A stretch of 64,000 nucleotides of DNA. Source: Komagataeibacter sucrofermentans DSM 15973 (GTDB taxonomy: Bacteria; Pseudomonadota; Alphaproteobacteria; Acetobacterales; Acetobacteraceae). The DNA is taken from assembly GCF_040581405.1 (NCBI RefSeq), contig NZ_CP137157.1, positions 1,430,001 through 1,494,000 of the forward strand, in the 5' to 3' direction. The first letter of the stretch is position 1. Every line of letters starts with the position of its first letter. Shown in pieces: positions 7,583-16,796 of this stretch. Below the pieces are notes generated by a model. It had not been told where the DNA came from and searched no databases. It saw only the letters and a list, made by a program, of their open reading frames with translations. The translations under genes were made by a program, and so were the position numbers.

Positions 7583-8362
7583 ATGGTCAGAACATTGCTT
7601 ATTCGCGGGATGCTTGTGGGTTTTCTTGCAGGCCTTCTCGTATTTGGTTTCGCAAAAGTTTTTGGGGAACCTCAGGTTGATCATGCCATTGCGTTTGAAT
7701 CCGCAATGGATGAAGCCAAGGCGAAAGCCGATCTGGAACATGGAATTCATGACATTGAAGAGCCAGAGCTTGTCAGTCGGAAACTTCAGGCCAGTTATGG
7801 CTTGCTGACAGGCGTAATGGTTTATTCAACTGCATTTGGCGGCCTGTTTGCCCTCGTGTTTGCTTATGCAAATGGACGCATGAAGAGTACCGACCCGCGT
7901 GTCGTGTCCATTCTGCTGGCAGCGACCGGCCTCATTGCAGTCTATGTCGTGCCAAACATCAAATATCCTGCCAACCCGCCATCCGTGGGGAACCCGGATA
8001 CGATTGGCATGAGGACAGAGTTATATTTCATAATGATGTTGATCTCTCTCCTCGCGATGATTGCAGCCACTGCCATCCAGGGGCGCTTGCGCTTGCAATA
8101 TAGTGCATGGACGGCAACCTATATTGCCGCAGCCTGTTACGGTTTGATCGTTTTTGCCACGGGTGAACTGCTTCCTGCGGTTGATGAAGTTCCGGCCAGT
8201 TTCCCGGCCGACCTGCTCTGGAACTTCCGCATTGATTCCCTTGGCATGCAGATTATCATGTGGGCATCACTGGGGCTCGGGTTTGGAGCCCTCACGGATT
8301 ATGCCAATCGAAACCAGTTTGGATATCGCGGCAGACTTGAAAACCGCGCTACCTTTCACTGA
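7583..8362 (+). CDS. cbtA: Cobalt transporter subunit CbtA
   Basis: A 259-residue integral membrane protein with about five hydrophobic segments, matching the CbtA family. It has the N-terminal segment LLIRGMLVGFLAGLLVFGFAKVFGEPQ (residues about 4-30), then YGLLTGVMVYSTAFGGLFAL, YVVPNIKYPANPPSVGNPDT and a C-terminal LGFGALTDY. The YPANPP/GNPDT loop is typical of the family. It is predicted to import cobalt together with CbtB and sits 15 bases after cbtB, behind riboswitch 4. There is no obvious terminator after it, and mntR converges from the right. Confidence 0.92.
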   Translation: MVRTLLIRGMLVGFLAGLLVFGFAKVFGEPQVDHAIAFESAMDEAKAKADLEHGIHDIEEPELVSRKLQASYGLLTGVMVYSTAFGGLFALVFAYANGRMKSTDPRVVSILLAATGLIAVYVVPNIKYPANPPSVGNPDTIGMRTELYFIMMLISLLAMIAATAIQGRLRLQYSAWTATYIAAACYGLIVFATGELLPAVDEVPASFPADLLWNFRIDSLGMQIIMWASLGLGFGALTDYANRNQFGYRGRLENRATFH

Positions 8363-8519
8363 TCGTAAAATCCAGAAATACTGCAGAAACTGGCGCCAGC
8401 TTATAGCTGCGCCAGCCTTCTGTTTAGAACAGAACACGTTCATCGCAGCGCGATCCGCCCTTAATTGGAAAATGATGACCTGCGGCTTTTCTGAGCCCTT
8501 GTTCCGCGCAGGTTCGTAA

Positions 8520-9035
8520 TCAGTCCGATCCGGCAAATGCGGGAACGGCCTGTCTGGACCCCACCATAAATTCGGCAAGTCCGGCGTTCATCGCACGCTG
8601 GAACGCATCGAGCGTCTCGGCGCTAACGTAATGTTCCAATCCTTCGGCGTCGATCCGCGCATTTTCCTGGCTGATCCCAAGTGACAGCAGGAATGCCTCG
8701 ACGATGCGGTGCCGGGTACGGACTGCTTCCGCCATCTCCCGTCCTGCCTCGCTGAGGAACACTCCGCGGTATGGCTTACGGACGACAAGCCCTTCATCCG
8801 TCAGGCGAACCAGCATCTTGGCCACGGTCGGCTGCGAGACCCCCAGACGTTCCGCCAGATCGACCTGACGGGCTTCGTTACCTTCATCCAGAAGGTCGGC
8901 AATCAGCTCCACATAATCTTCGATCAGGGCATTCTGCCTTGCCATCCGGTTGGCGCGAAACCCTTCTGAATGGATTTTCGAGTCCGGGAGCGTATCGGCA
9001 GCTTTCTTGAGCTGCTGTAAATCGTTTTGTCTCAT
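8520..9035 (-). CDS. mntR: Manganese-responsive regulator MntR (DtxR family)
   Basis: A 171-residue DNA-binding repressor. A winged helix-turn-helix lies in the middle (RQVDLAERLGVSQPTVAKMLVRL), then the dimerisation and metal-binding region containing RHRIVEAFLLSLGI and DAEGLEHYVS, whose His and Glu residues typically bind Mn(II). The family represses manganese uptake genes when manganese is plentiful. The ATG at 9035 is preferred over the GTG at 9047 because AGGAG overlaps the GTG but sits 10 bases before the ATG. It is divergent from mntH with a 176-base AT-rich interval, which fits direct control of mntH and of itself. Confidence 0.93.
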   Translation of the reverse strand: MRQNDLQQLKKAADTLPDSKIHSEGFRANRMARQNALIEDYVELIADLLDEGNEARQVDLAERLGVSQPTVAKMLVRLTDEGLVVRKPYRGVFLSEAGREMAEAVRTRHRIVEAFLLSLGISQENARIDAEGLEHYVSAETLDAFQRAMNAGLAEFMVGSRQAVPAFAGSD

Positions 9036-9098
9036 TGGGATTTCCACTCCTACGGCAGCAGGCCAACAACATTATTCTTATTAGCATACTTCATCATA

Positions 9099-9118
9099 AA
9101 ATGCATAATATGGCATTT
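9099..9118. promoter_or_regulatory. Candidate MntR operator in the mntR-mntH interval
   Basis: An inverted repeat AAATGC-8-GCATTT lies in the divergent interval, and a related imperfect palindrome is at about 9166-9183 (ATAGCATATTGCATAT). Both are close to where mntR and mntH promoters should be. The assignment to MntR rests only on position and symmetry. Confidence 0.4.
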
Positions 9119-9211
9119 GCTGTAGAAAATCGCTTCTGCCCGATTGTTTTCCCTATGCTTTCTATTATAGCATATTGCATATATCCATCGGATTCGATTT
9201 AGTGTGCCACC

Positions 9212-10597
9212 ATGCCCAATAATTCATGCCCCACCCCTCTCCCGTCCGCGCCAGAAAAGACGGCGTGGCGTTTTGCAAGCCCCACAGAAGCAGGTAGCAA
9301 CAGCCTGCCGGAAGTCTTTGCCAGCGTGCGGCTGCCATCTGGCAACGCGCCTTGGTTCCGCCGCTTCCTGGCCTTCGTGGGACCAGGCTATATGGTCTCG
9401 GTCGGTTATATGGACCCGGGCAACTGGGCCACGGATCTGCAGGGGGGCGCGCAATTCGGTTACACCCTTCTTGCCGTCATCATGCTGTCGAACCTGATGG
9501 CCATTCTGCTGCAGGCGCTATCGGCCCGACTAGGCATCGCAACGGGGCGCGATCTCGCGCAGGCATGCCGCGATCACTTTCCGCCCATCGTCAACATCAC
9601 GCTGTGGCTGGCCTGTGAACTGGCCATCATCGCCTGCGACCTGGCCGAGGTCATCGGCACAGCCGTGGCCCTGCAACTGCTCTTTGGCATCCCCCTGCTG
9701 GTCGGTGCCGTAATCTCGGTGCTCGACGCCTTTATTGTCCTTGTGCTGATGAACCGGGGCTTCCGTTATCTGGAAGCATTCATCATCGGCCTGCTCAGCG
9801 TGATTGCAATCTGCTTTGCTGTGCAGGTCGTGGCGGCGGCGCCACCGCTGGCAGGCATCCTGAAGGGCTTCCTGCCCTCGACCGAGATCGTGACCAACAG
9901 CCAGATGCTGTATATCGCGATCGGCATTATCGGGGCGACGGTCATGCCCCATAACCTTTACCTGCATTCTTCAATCGTGCAGACCCGCGCCTTCGAGCGC
10001 ACGCCCGTCGGGCGGCGCGAGGCGATCCGCTGGTCGACATGGGACAGCACGATTGCCCTGATGCTGGCCCTGTTCATCAACGCCGCCATCCTGATCGTTG
10101 CGGCCGCCGCGTTTCATACGACCGGCCATCAGGATGTAGCCGAAATCGAGGATGCCTATCGTCTCCTGTCGCCAATCCTGGGCATGGGCATTGCGTCTAC
10201 CCTGTTTGCCGTAGCCCTGCTGGCAGCGGGCACCAACTCGACCATTACCGGCACGCTGGCTGGCCAGATCATCATGGAAGGTTTTCTGCGGCTTCGTATC
10301 CCACACTGGGCACGCCGCCTGCTGACACGCGGGCTCGCGATCATTCCTGTCGTGATTGTTACGGCAATTTATGGCAGCAGCGGCGTGGGGCAACTGCTCC
10401 TGTTCAGCCAGGTGATCCTGTCAATGCAACTGCCCTTCGCGGTGATCCCGCTGGTCATGTTCGTATCCGACCGACGGAAAATGGGCGAGTTCGTGATCTC
10501 CAGAAAACTTGCCGTGCTGTCATGGATCGTGGCTGCCATTATTCTGCTGCTCAACTTCAAGCTGCTTTACGACACGATCTTCCCCGCCCAGCCCTGA
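9212..10597 (+). CDS. mntH: Manganese (divalent metal):proton symporter MntH, Nramp family
   Basis: A 461-residue polytopic transporter with about 11 membrane segments. The Nramp metal-site motif DPGNW is at residues about 70-74 in the first helix and MPHNLYLHS is in the sixth, both giving Mn(II) ligands. [19 protein letters not shown] is the consensus transport motif. It imports Mn(II) into the cytoplasm with protons. It is divergent from mntR with a palindrome between them, so repression by MntR is expected. It is followed by a strong terminator at 10628. The N-terminus before the first helix is about 50 residues, slightly long but common. Confidence 0.95.
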   Translation: MPNNSCPTPLPSAPEKTAWRFASPTEAGSNSLPEVFASVRLPSGNAPWFRRFLAFVGPGYMVSVGYMDPGNWATDLQGGAQFGYTLLAVIMLSNLMAILLQALSARLGIATGRDLAQACRDHFPPIVNITLWLACELAIIACDLAEVIGTAVALQLLFGIPLLVGAVISVLDAFIVLVLMNRGFRYLEAFIIGLLSVIAICFAVQVVAAAPPLAGILKGFLPSTEIVTNSQMLYIAIGIIGATVMPHNLYLHSSIVQTRAFERTPVGRREAIRWSTWDSTIALMLALFINAAILIVAAAAFHTTGHQDVAEIEDAYRLLSPILGMGIASTLFAVALLAAGTNSTITGTLAGQIIMEGFLRLRIPHWARRLLTRGLAIIPVVIVTAIYGSSGVGQLLLFSQVILSMQLPFAVIPLVMFVSDRRKMGEFVISRKLAVLSWIVAAIILLLNFKLLYDTIFPAQP

Positions 10598-10627
10598 CCA
10601 GTTCTGTCATTATCAGAAAAATCCGGA

Positions 10628-10671
10628 CGGCATGCGCACATTGAAATCTGTGCGCATGCCGTTTTTGTTTT
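10628..10671 (+). terminator. Rho-independent terminator after mntH
   Basis: A perfect 13-base stem, CGGCATGCGCACA (10628-10640) with TGTGCGCATGCCG (10649-10661), has an 8-base loop and is followed by TTTTTGTTTT. Confidence 0.9.
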
Positions 10672-10794
10672 GCCGGCCATGTCATGGCCAGTGGTGTGGC
10701 ATGAGATCCTGATAGCCTGATTTTGATTGTGTAGGGATGCCCGTGGCCAGATGCCATGCTCCGTCATATCCGGAGATCAGCCTCTTGCGTTTAT

Positions 10795-10815
10795 GGTATG
10801 GTACGTTACCATACC
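10795..10815. promoter_or_regulatory. 21-bp palindrome, likely TetR operator
   Basis: GGTATGGTA-CGT-TACCATACC is a perfect inverted repeat with 9-base arms, 30 bases before the TetR gene start. Its position suggests autoregulation of the TetR-DoxX-SDR operon. Confidence 0.7.
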
Positions 10816-10845
10816 TCTGCTAGCACGAAGGATCCATTTCAACTT

Positions 10846-11505
10846 ATGGTCACAGCACAGTCATGCCATCCCGTTCCACAGGAAAAGGGGCTGCGGCCCA
10901 AGGGTATTGATCGGCTCAGGAAGCTGACGCACTCCGCTACCGAGCTTTTCCTCGAACATGGCTACGAGGCCACTTCGGTGGACATGCTGATCCAGAAGGT
11001 GGGTGGGTCAAGGCGGAACATTTATGAGCGCTTCGGGGGCAAGGAAGGGCTTTTTTCCACGGTGATCGCGGAAGAATGCAGGAGACTGGCAGAACCCCTT
11101 GAAAATCTGACGCTGGAAGATGCCTGCATCAGGCAGACGCTAGAGCAGTTCGGTTCTGAAATTCTCCATATCATCAAACAGCCTCGGGTGATCGAACTGC
11201 ACCGCCTGATGATCGCGGAAGGCAAGCGGTTTCCCCAGCTCTCGCGAACCATCTGGTCTGCCGGCCACCACAATGCAAAGTCGGTGCTGGCAGGCTGGAT
11301 CCGTAAACAGCAGGCCCAGGGCAGGCTGCGCACGGATATGGATGCCTCTGGCCTGGCTTACGCCTTCATCCATATGGTCACGGGTGAAGCACAGTTGCAG
11401 TTGCTGACTGGTGGCCCCCGAACGACCGCCGATCAGGATGGAAATACGATCGCCCTGTCGGTCTCCCTTTTCCTCACGGCAGCCCAGGACACGGATCATG
11501 CGTAA
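10846..11505 (+). CDS. TetR/AcrR family transcriptional regulator
   Basis: A 219-residue regulator. The N-terminal helix-turn-helix occupies residues about 22-68 (ATELFLEHGYEATSVDMLI followed by VGGSRRNIYERFGGKEGLF), the standard TetR pattern. The rest is a helical ligand-binding domain with a C-terminal stretch like the TetR_C families (IHMVTGEAQLQLL). The ATG at 10846 follows GAAGGAT and gives a normal-length N-terminus; the frame is open further upstream. A 9+3+9 palindrome lies just before it. It overlaps the DoxX-like gene by 8 bases and heads an operon with an SDR. The inducer is unknown. Confidence 0.9.
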   Translation: MVTAQSCHPVPQEKGLRPKGIDRLRKLTHSATELFLEHGYEATSVDMLIQKVGGSRRNIYERFGGKEGLFSTVIAEECRRLAEPLENLTLEDACIRQTLEQFGSEILHIIKQPRVIELHRLMIAEGKRFPQLSRTIWSAGHHNAKSVLAGWIRKQQAQGRLRTDMDASGLAYAFIHMVTGEAQLQLLTGGPRTTADQDGNTIALSVSLFLTAAQDTDHA

Positions 11506-11836
11506 CATTTCTGCAAAACAGATTCTTGCTTATGCGCTGGTCGGTTTTTTCATAATCGGCGCGATTGGCAACATCCTTGCGCCAAAGACCATTGCGGATG
11601 AATACGCACGGTGGGGCTATCCCGACTGGTTCCATTTTGTAACCGGCAGCCTTGAACTCACGTCGGCTGTGCTGATGGCCCGACAGGCAACCCGGACGAT
11701 TGGCAGCCTGCTCGCTGCCTGCATCATGGCATCCGCAATCATGACCGTAATATTCCATGGTGAATACACCCACGCGATTGCCCCGGCCGTCGTGCTTGGT
11801 TGCGTGGCGCTGTCCGTCTATCTCCACAGGAAATGA
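11498..11836 (+). CDS. DoxX-like family membrane protein
   Basis: A 112-residue protein with four predicted membrane helices, starting MRNISAKQILAYALVGFF. The pattern (a first helix ending GNILAP, then WFHFVTGSLELTSAVLM) fits DoxX-like small membrane proteins. The gene overlaps the end of the TetR gene by 8 bases, so the two are translationally coupled. Family members are often found beside redox or stress genes and their biochemical role is not established. Placement between a TetR regulator and a short-chain dehydrogenase suggests a small-molecule or electrophile response. Confidence 0.75.
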   Translation: MRNISAKQILAYALVGFFIIGAIGNILAPKTIADEYARWGYPDWFHFVTGSLELTSAVLMARQATRTIGSLLAACIMASAIMTVIFHGEYTHAIAPAVVLGCVALSVYLHRK

Positions 11837-11899
11837 TCAAATCATGCCTGTCGGGCATGTGAGCGCAGTTTCCGTACCATCATCTGAAGAGGTTCATAC

Positions 11900-12625
11900 A
11901 TGACCCAGATCCAACCCATTGCCCTCGTCAGCGGGGCGACACGTGGTATTGGCCGCGCCATCGCGCAGGGACTTGCCAGCAAGGGCGTAAAGGTCCTGTT
12001 GGGTGCCCGAAACCTTGAGGCTGGCCAGAAAGTTGCAGCCCAAATCAGCACGCCCGCCACACAGGTCGAAGCCGTTGAACTGGATACAACCAGTCAGGCC
12101 ACCATCGACAATCTGGTAACGTTCATCCGCGAGAAGTACGGTCGTCTGGATATTCTCGTGAACAATGCCGGTATCAGTCTGGATTTCTACCCGGATACCC
12201 CGGTTCGGGAAAAACTGTCGCGCACGCTCGAGACGAATGTCGTGGGCACGGCCGCCCTTACAGAAGCCATGATTCCGCTGCTTGAAAAGTCCGGACACGC
12301 AAGGATCGTGAACGTGTCATCCGTTCTGGCCTCGTTTACAAGTCGCGCCCAGCCGGACTGGATCTACAAGGACGTCGCCATGCCGACCTACCAGGCCTCC
12401 AAGGCGGCACTTAATTCCCTGACGCTCAGCTACGCAAAGCTGCTGATGGAAAAAAATATCAAGGTAAACGCCATCTGCCCCGGCCTGACCGCTACGGATG
12501 CCACCAACCATTATGGTGACCGCAAGCCCGATCAGGCGGCACAGGTCGCCATTCAATACGCGCTGCTTGATGACGCGGGCCCGACAGGAACCTTTTGTGA
12601 TGAAAACGGTCGCGTGGGCTGGTAG
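11900..12625 (+). CDS. Short-chain dehydrogenase/reductase (SDR)
   Basis: A 241-residue classical SDR. The cofactor motif GATRGIG is at residues about 13-19, NNAG near 90, the catalytic Ser in VNVSS near 140 and the YQASK active-site pair near 165. The motif after beta strand 1 and the Arg in GARN favour NADPH. It starts 63 bases after the DoxX-like gene in the same direction and is probably part of the TetR-regulated operon. Family: reduction of carbonyl compounds. Specific substrate not predictable. The protein is complete. Confidence 0.9.
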   Translation: MTQIQPIALVSGATRGIGRAIAQGLASKGVKVLLGARNLEAGQKVAAQISTPATQVEAVELDTTSQATIDNLVTFIREKYGRLDILVNNAGISLDFYPDTPVREKLSRTLETNVVGTAALTEAMIPLLEKSGHARIVNVSSVLASFTSRAQPDWIYKDVAMPTYQASKAALNSLTLSYAKLLMEKNIKVNAICPGLTATDATNHYGDRKPDQAAQVAIQYALLDDAGPTGTFCDENGRVGW

Positions 12626-12667
12626 CGGGCGAAAATTTTCATCGGGATCTGATCCATGCCTTCCCCC

Positions 12668-12690
12668 CCCCCGGCGTCATCTGCCGGGGG
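12668..12690 (+). terminator. GC-rich hairpin after the SDR gene
   Basis: CCCCCGGC (12668-12675) pairs with GCCGGGGG (12683-12690). There is no U-run afterwards, so termination is plausible but weakly supported. Confidence 0.4.
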
Positions 12691-12897
12691 ATCAGTGCAT
12701 GATCGATGTGGAGCCTTGGGTATGATCCGCCGGTGGCATTGCCGGGATCGTCTTTCGCCCCAGTTCTGATTTACCGCGCAGGGGAACGGTCGTTCTGTTC
12801 ATGAGACAGATAATGCACAGGGTTTCAGTCTATGATCCACAGAATATAATCAATACTTCAGGCATAACTCATGCAGCATGAGGTAGCATTCGCTTTA

Positions 12898-13690
12898 TCA
12901 CCCCACACGGAAGAAACCGGCATGGCACATTCGCTGCTTCTGATTTGCGGCACTCATGCCCGAAGTGTGACGATCCGACACATTGGTCGGTGTCTCGATC
13001 AGGGGCTGCTTGAAGAGGCCGCGTTCTGGATCCGCATCCGTAATCAGTTCGACGCGTTGCCTCTGGTTACCAGCATGGCTTCCAATACCCGACAATGACC
13101 GTGCGCCCTCCCCTGCCGTCAGACTGAAGCGGAAGAAATTTCGGCTGCCTTGCTTCGGGTATCCGAAGCCACTGATGAGTGGCATGTCGAATAAATTCGA
13201 TTGAAGCATTCAGCTCAGTTTCTGAGCCGAGGTGTTGAGTGCCGCCATATCTGCCAGATCGCTGACACGCAGCGGGCTGGCGAAATTCTCCCGGGTCCAC
13301 CAGATCGTATTGCCAGCCCGTGCAGGGGGTGTCAGGTGTGGCGATGTCGCGCAGCATCCAGTCGAGCGGTCCCTGCAGGACGCGGAACAGGATCTCTCTC
13401 GTTCGTAGGCTGGCGCAAGGGCGGTAATTTCATCCAGGTGTTCCATCAGCCGTAGCAGACAAACTCCTGCATCCAACAACTCCGGCGTAATAGGTGCGAC
13501 TGGAAAGCCGGGACTGGGAGGATCACTCCCCGCCATTATCGCCAGATAGGGATGGCCCTCTTCCGACGGATGTAAGGCGCCGACGGCGGCCAGATCGACC
13601 GACATCACAAAATAGGTCGCCGGATCATAGCGAAGGGTCCGGCTGCCCACTGTCGTGGTCTTTGACCCTGTCGCATGTTCAAGAAAACAG
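12898..13690 (-). pseudogene. AraC-family regulator, frameshifted remnant
   Basis: Pieces of one AraC-type protein are spread over three frames. The 5' piece carries the N-terminal AraC domain (GSRTLRYDPATYFVMSVDL, EEGHPYLAIMAG, LLRLMEHLDEITALAPAYERE). The frame then shifts to read ILFRVLQGPLDWMLRDIATPDTP, shifts back to the first helix-turn-helix (ENFASPLRVSDLADMAALNTSA), and the second helix region (ARSLSGIGSHAG) is in yet another frame. An in-frame stop also lies upstream of the conserved part. With at least two indels it cannot make a normal regulator. It lies in a decayed zone with an IS remnant. Confidence 0.75.
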
Positions 13691-13798
13691 GGCGAAAACC
13701 CGGAACGGGGCTACAGACAGCATGCCTCACGTTCCGGGTAATCTGATTAATAAGGCGGTGGTTGCTATGCGTGCACCACTGACCTCATGCCTTCATGA

Positions 13799-14095
13799 TT
13801 AATGCCGATGGTCGCGGCGATCGTCTTCCTGATGATCGTGGTGACGTGCGTCCTCACGGTGTTCGTCTTCACGCATGTCTTTACGGTGCTCTTCCTCTCG
13901 CGCATCCTTGCGGTGCTCGTCTTCACGCAGATCTTTGCGGTGTTCGTCCTCACGCATATCCTTGCGGTGCGCCTCTTCCTTATGGTGCTGCTCCATCTCG
14001 GCCCGGTCATGATGCATATCATCAGCATGCGCGACGATGGGGGTGAGAAGGCCAGTGGCGACGACGGCAGAAAGGGCGAAGGGAAGAATTTTCAT
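13799..14095 (-). CDS. Small secreted HRKD-repeat protein
   Basis: A 98-residue protein with a signal peptide (MKILPFALSAVVATGLLTPIVAHA) followed by a mature part made almost wholly of His, Arg, Lys, Asp and Glu. A nine-residue unit such as HRKDMREDE, HRKDLREDE or HRKDAREEE repeats four times, followed by HH/DD-rich residues to the end. ATG 14095 is chosen because AAGGA lies just upstream and the signal peptide begins there. The sequence is low-complexity and probably a charged helix or disordered. Metal binding, buffering or stress protection are possible. I recognise no characterised homologue. A second secreted low-complexity protein of similar layout is at 35260. Confidence 0.75.
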   Translation of the reverse strand: MKILPFALSAVVATGLLTPIVAHADDMHHDRAEMEQHHKEEAHRKDMREDEHRKDLREDEHRKDAREEEHRKDMREDEHREDARHHDHQEDDRRDHRH

Positions 14096-14354
14096 GGGTA
14101 ATATGTCCTTATCTCGGTCTGGAAGAAAGCTGATAATGACCGCCCGGCCATTGAAATGAAATGTTACAAACGCGGGGCACCCATGCATTTCTCCTAACCT
14201 ATGGAAATTTATGTATTTCCGCATAAGGAATTTTTAACTGATACTCTGCTGTCTCTCTGACCATTTTACTCTCGGTTTGACGTATTTCTCGTGCTCTATA
14301 ATTCTGAAATTATGATTATTATTTGAATTAATCATATTTTTAGCGAGGGAAGTA

Positions 14355-14740
14355 AATCGTAGATGAGACAGTAAAGCATACGGAAGCGTTGAAACGCGAG
14401 GCCGTGAGGATTGCGTTAAGCAATAGACTATCGCACGCGCATTGCCGCCGCCCTAAATATTGGCAAAGTCACCTTGGGTAAATGGAGAATGGATTACCGT
14501 CCGACCACCGGGCCGACATCTGGGCTTCAGACTGATCTGACCCGTGAGAATGAACGTTTTCGTCTGGAGAACCGGATCCTCAGGGAGGAGAGGGAAATTC
14601 TTAAAAAAGCGCCCCGGTTCTTCGCGAACCTGAAATCATGAGGTTCGCCTTCATCCAGCAACATCGGCATGAATGGCCAATCAAGAGGCTGTGCCAGGTG
14701 TTACGGGTCTCGGCACCGGGTTCCCGGATCTTGATATCCC
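14355..14740 (+). pseudogene. IS3-family insertion sequence remnant
   Basis: Translated pieces resemble an IS3-type OrfA: an N-terminal KREAVRIALS stretch and a C-terminal leucine-zipper-like TRENERFRLENRILREEREILKKA. Right after it comes the start of OrfB (MRFAFIQQHRHEWPIKRLCQVLRVS). The frame is broken in the HTH region, the OrfB part stops after about 25 residues, and no inverted repeats are visible. The element is dead and truncated. Confidence 0.65.
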
Positions 14741-14984
14741 CATCTGCCTGCGGCTCCGTGACAACACACAGGGCAAACGGGCAGATTTCAGCATAATCCT
14801 GTTGAACGCGGGCGCGGGCTTACCCCAACGCAATATGGTGCAATCGCCATGCACCCGCCTTATGCCTGGCGGATCAATCTATGCATCGGGGGTTGCTCCC
14901 GCACCGGGAAAAACGGTGGCAATATGACCAACGGTAAGCCGTTTTTTATAAAATTACGGCGTGCCACCTCGCCGGGAGCCGCTT

Positions 14985-15019
14985 AAAAAAAATGCCGCCT
15001 TTTTTATGAAAAGACGGCA
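14985..15019 (-). terminator. Terminator of the cellulose operon end
   Basis: On the minus strand TGCCGTCTTTT and AAAAGGCGGCA form a stem, followed by a run of eight U. It lies 35 bases after the SGNH hydrolase stop codon. Confidence 0.75.
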
Positions 15020-15053
15020 CCGGAAAACTGTTCCTTACAGGCGTATGGCGTTC

Positions 15054-16739
15054 TTATTTGCCAAAAAAATCGGCGATGTTCTGCCATACATTGCGTGCAA
15101 TGATGTCATGCCCGGCCTGGTTGGGGTGGGTCGTATCGGCCAGCCATTTTGTCTGGTCAAGCACATCGGCAAGAGGCTCACCGGACTGGAAAAGATCGAG
15201 TTCGGTATCAGCAGGAATCTTTCCGTCCTCGACCGCAGTCGTCAGTGCCTTGCGCGGCGCGCCCTGCGTCATGGCTTCATCGAGGAAAACAACGTGATAG
15301 CCAGAATTTTTCAGGCGGCTGGTGATGTGCCCGAGATTATGGACCGTCTCGCCGGTGCCGATATGGTTGGCTGGCAGGTGGTCATTGAAGCCGCCGAACA
15401 CGACCGCAACCTTGCGGCCGGGCAGGCCTGCCAGCGCTTCCGCCGCAGGCACCATGTCCAGCATCTGCTTGGTCGTGGCGCCTGATACGGCAAAATTGTA
15501 GCTCTTGTAGCGGGCGTAACGCTGCATGAGATAGGGCCAGTTCGTGCCATCGCTCAGGCCGTAGCCCTCTGTCCGGCTATCGCCAATGGTAACGACAAGA
15601 TCGCGCAGCTGCGGCATGTGGTCGCCCGCCACGGCGGCGGCCGCCTCGAAGTCCTGCTCCTGCTCGGCCGTGGCGTCCTGATCGGCTATGACGATGCCGG
15701 TCCACTGCCCGGTATTGCGCCCCTGCTCAAACCAGGAGCCGCCATCGGCATTATAGCCGATATACCCGCCTGAAAACGAACCCTCGGGCAGCGCGCCGCC
15801 GAGCACGACGTGGTTATTGCCGTTTTCAAGCCGGTAGCCATTGGGTGTTGCGCTGATGCCAAAGGCGGAGGGGTCGTTGCTGATGATGAGGTTCGTGCGC
15901 TGGTCCGGGCTGCGCATGTCGGCCACGTGCACAAAGCCGTCAAGCGTGTAGCTGCCCATGAACACCTTGAATTCCCGCCCCTTCTGCCCGAGCATGAGCG
16001 GCACGGGAAAGGCCGAATAGCCGGAATTGGATGAGGCATATGTGCCCGTGGTGCCAAAAAAGAAGCTGTTGGCGGGCACCCTGAGCGTCTGTGGCAGGAC
16101 AAATCCGCCCGGCCCGTTATTCTCACCCCATGACAGGGTTTCCTGCCCCGAAACCTGCACCGCGCCGATATGCACGACATGGTGCCCCGGCGTCGCCACG
16201 AGGTGGTTGCCATGGCCGGTCTGGTCATACACGCGGGTCACGGTGGCGAAGGTGCCTGCGTCACGCGCGGCGAGGACGCGACTGAGGGTCGCGGTATCGA
16301 GCGTGCCATCGGGGCGTATGGTGAGCGTGGTGGCAACCGTCTGGCCACCTGCCGTCGTCTCTATATCCACCGCAGGGCCGGAATAGGAGCTGACCATCCG
16401 CGTAGGTCCGCCAGCAAAAACGGCATGCGCGCCAAAGGTATCGGCGGGCGCGCCCGGTGTGGGCACGGCGGCCCACTGCGCGGCCCCCGGCATGACCGAG
16501 GTTGCGCGCCATACATGGCCGCCCGCCTGCCACAGGTCGCCTGAGGCGTAGCCTTTTTTTACGTCATCATCCTTGCCGGGCGGGCGGTTCAGCCCTTTAT
16601 TCACGGCGCTATTGGCGGGAATGCAGGTTTCTCCACCCTTATGGTCATCTGCCGGGCATTGCGCCGCCATGCCAAGGGCGGGCAGGCTGCCAACAGCCAT
16701 GGCCGTGATACAGGCCAGAACTCTTCCGCGCGTTTCCAT
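15054..16739 (-). CDS. Secreted two-domain SGNH hydrolase with arabinofuranosidase-B-like domain
   Basis: A 561-residue secreted protein with a signal peptide (CITAMAVGSLPALGMAAQC). Residues about 90-330 resemble the beta-sandwich catalytic domain of alpha-L-arabinofuranosidase B: the pattern MVSSYSGPAVDIET, GTLDTATLSRVLAARDAGTF and RVYDQTGHGNHLVATPG. Residues about 380-561 are an SGNH/GDSL esterase: GDSRTEGYG (nucleophile Ser), GGFND and DTTHPN with the catalytic Asp-His pair. It is transcribed with bcsC, 57 bases downstream. The context suggests removal of acyl groups from, or other trimming of, the cellulose-type polymer outside the cell. The biochemical role is inferred. Confidence 0.8.
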   Translation of the reverse strand: METRGRVLACITAMAVGSLPALGMAAQCPADDHKGGETCIPANSAVNKGLNRPPGKDDDVKKGYASGDLWQAGGHVWRATSVMPGAAQWAAVPTPGAPADTFGAHAVFAGGPTRMVSSYSGPAVDIETTAGGQTVATTLTIRPDGTLDTATLSRVLAARDAGTFATVTRVYDQTGHGNHLVATPGHHVVHIGAVQVSGQETLSWGENNGPGGFVLPQTLRVPANSFFFGTTGTYASSNSGYSAFPVPLMLGQKGREFKVFMGSYTLDGFVHVADMRSPDQRTNLIISNDPSAFGISATPNGYRLENGNNHVVLGGALPEGSFSGGYIGYNADGGSWFEQGRNTGQWTGIVIADQDATAEQEQDFEAAAAVAGDHMPQLRDLVVTIGDSRTEGYGLSDGTNWPYLMQRYARYKSYNFAVSGATTKQMLDMVPAAEALAGLPGRKVAVVFGGFNDHLPANHIGTGETVHNLGHITSRLKNSGYHVVFLDEAMTQGAPRKALTTAVEDGKIPADTELDLFQSGEPLADVLDQTKWLADTTHPNQAGHDIIARNVWQNIADFFGK

Positions 16740-16796
16740 GTAATACTGTTCCTGAACATAAGGCGCAGGGCATGAATCCGCCCCGGACCGATTGTA

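Noticed and set aside
13799-14095. Repeats at the HRKD gene as a CRISPR-like array
   Set aside because: 27-base units without unique spacers, in frame within an ORF.
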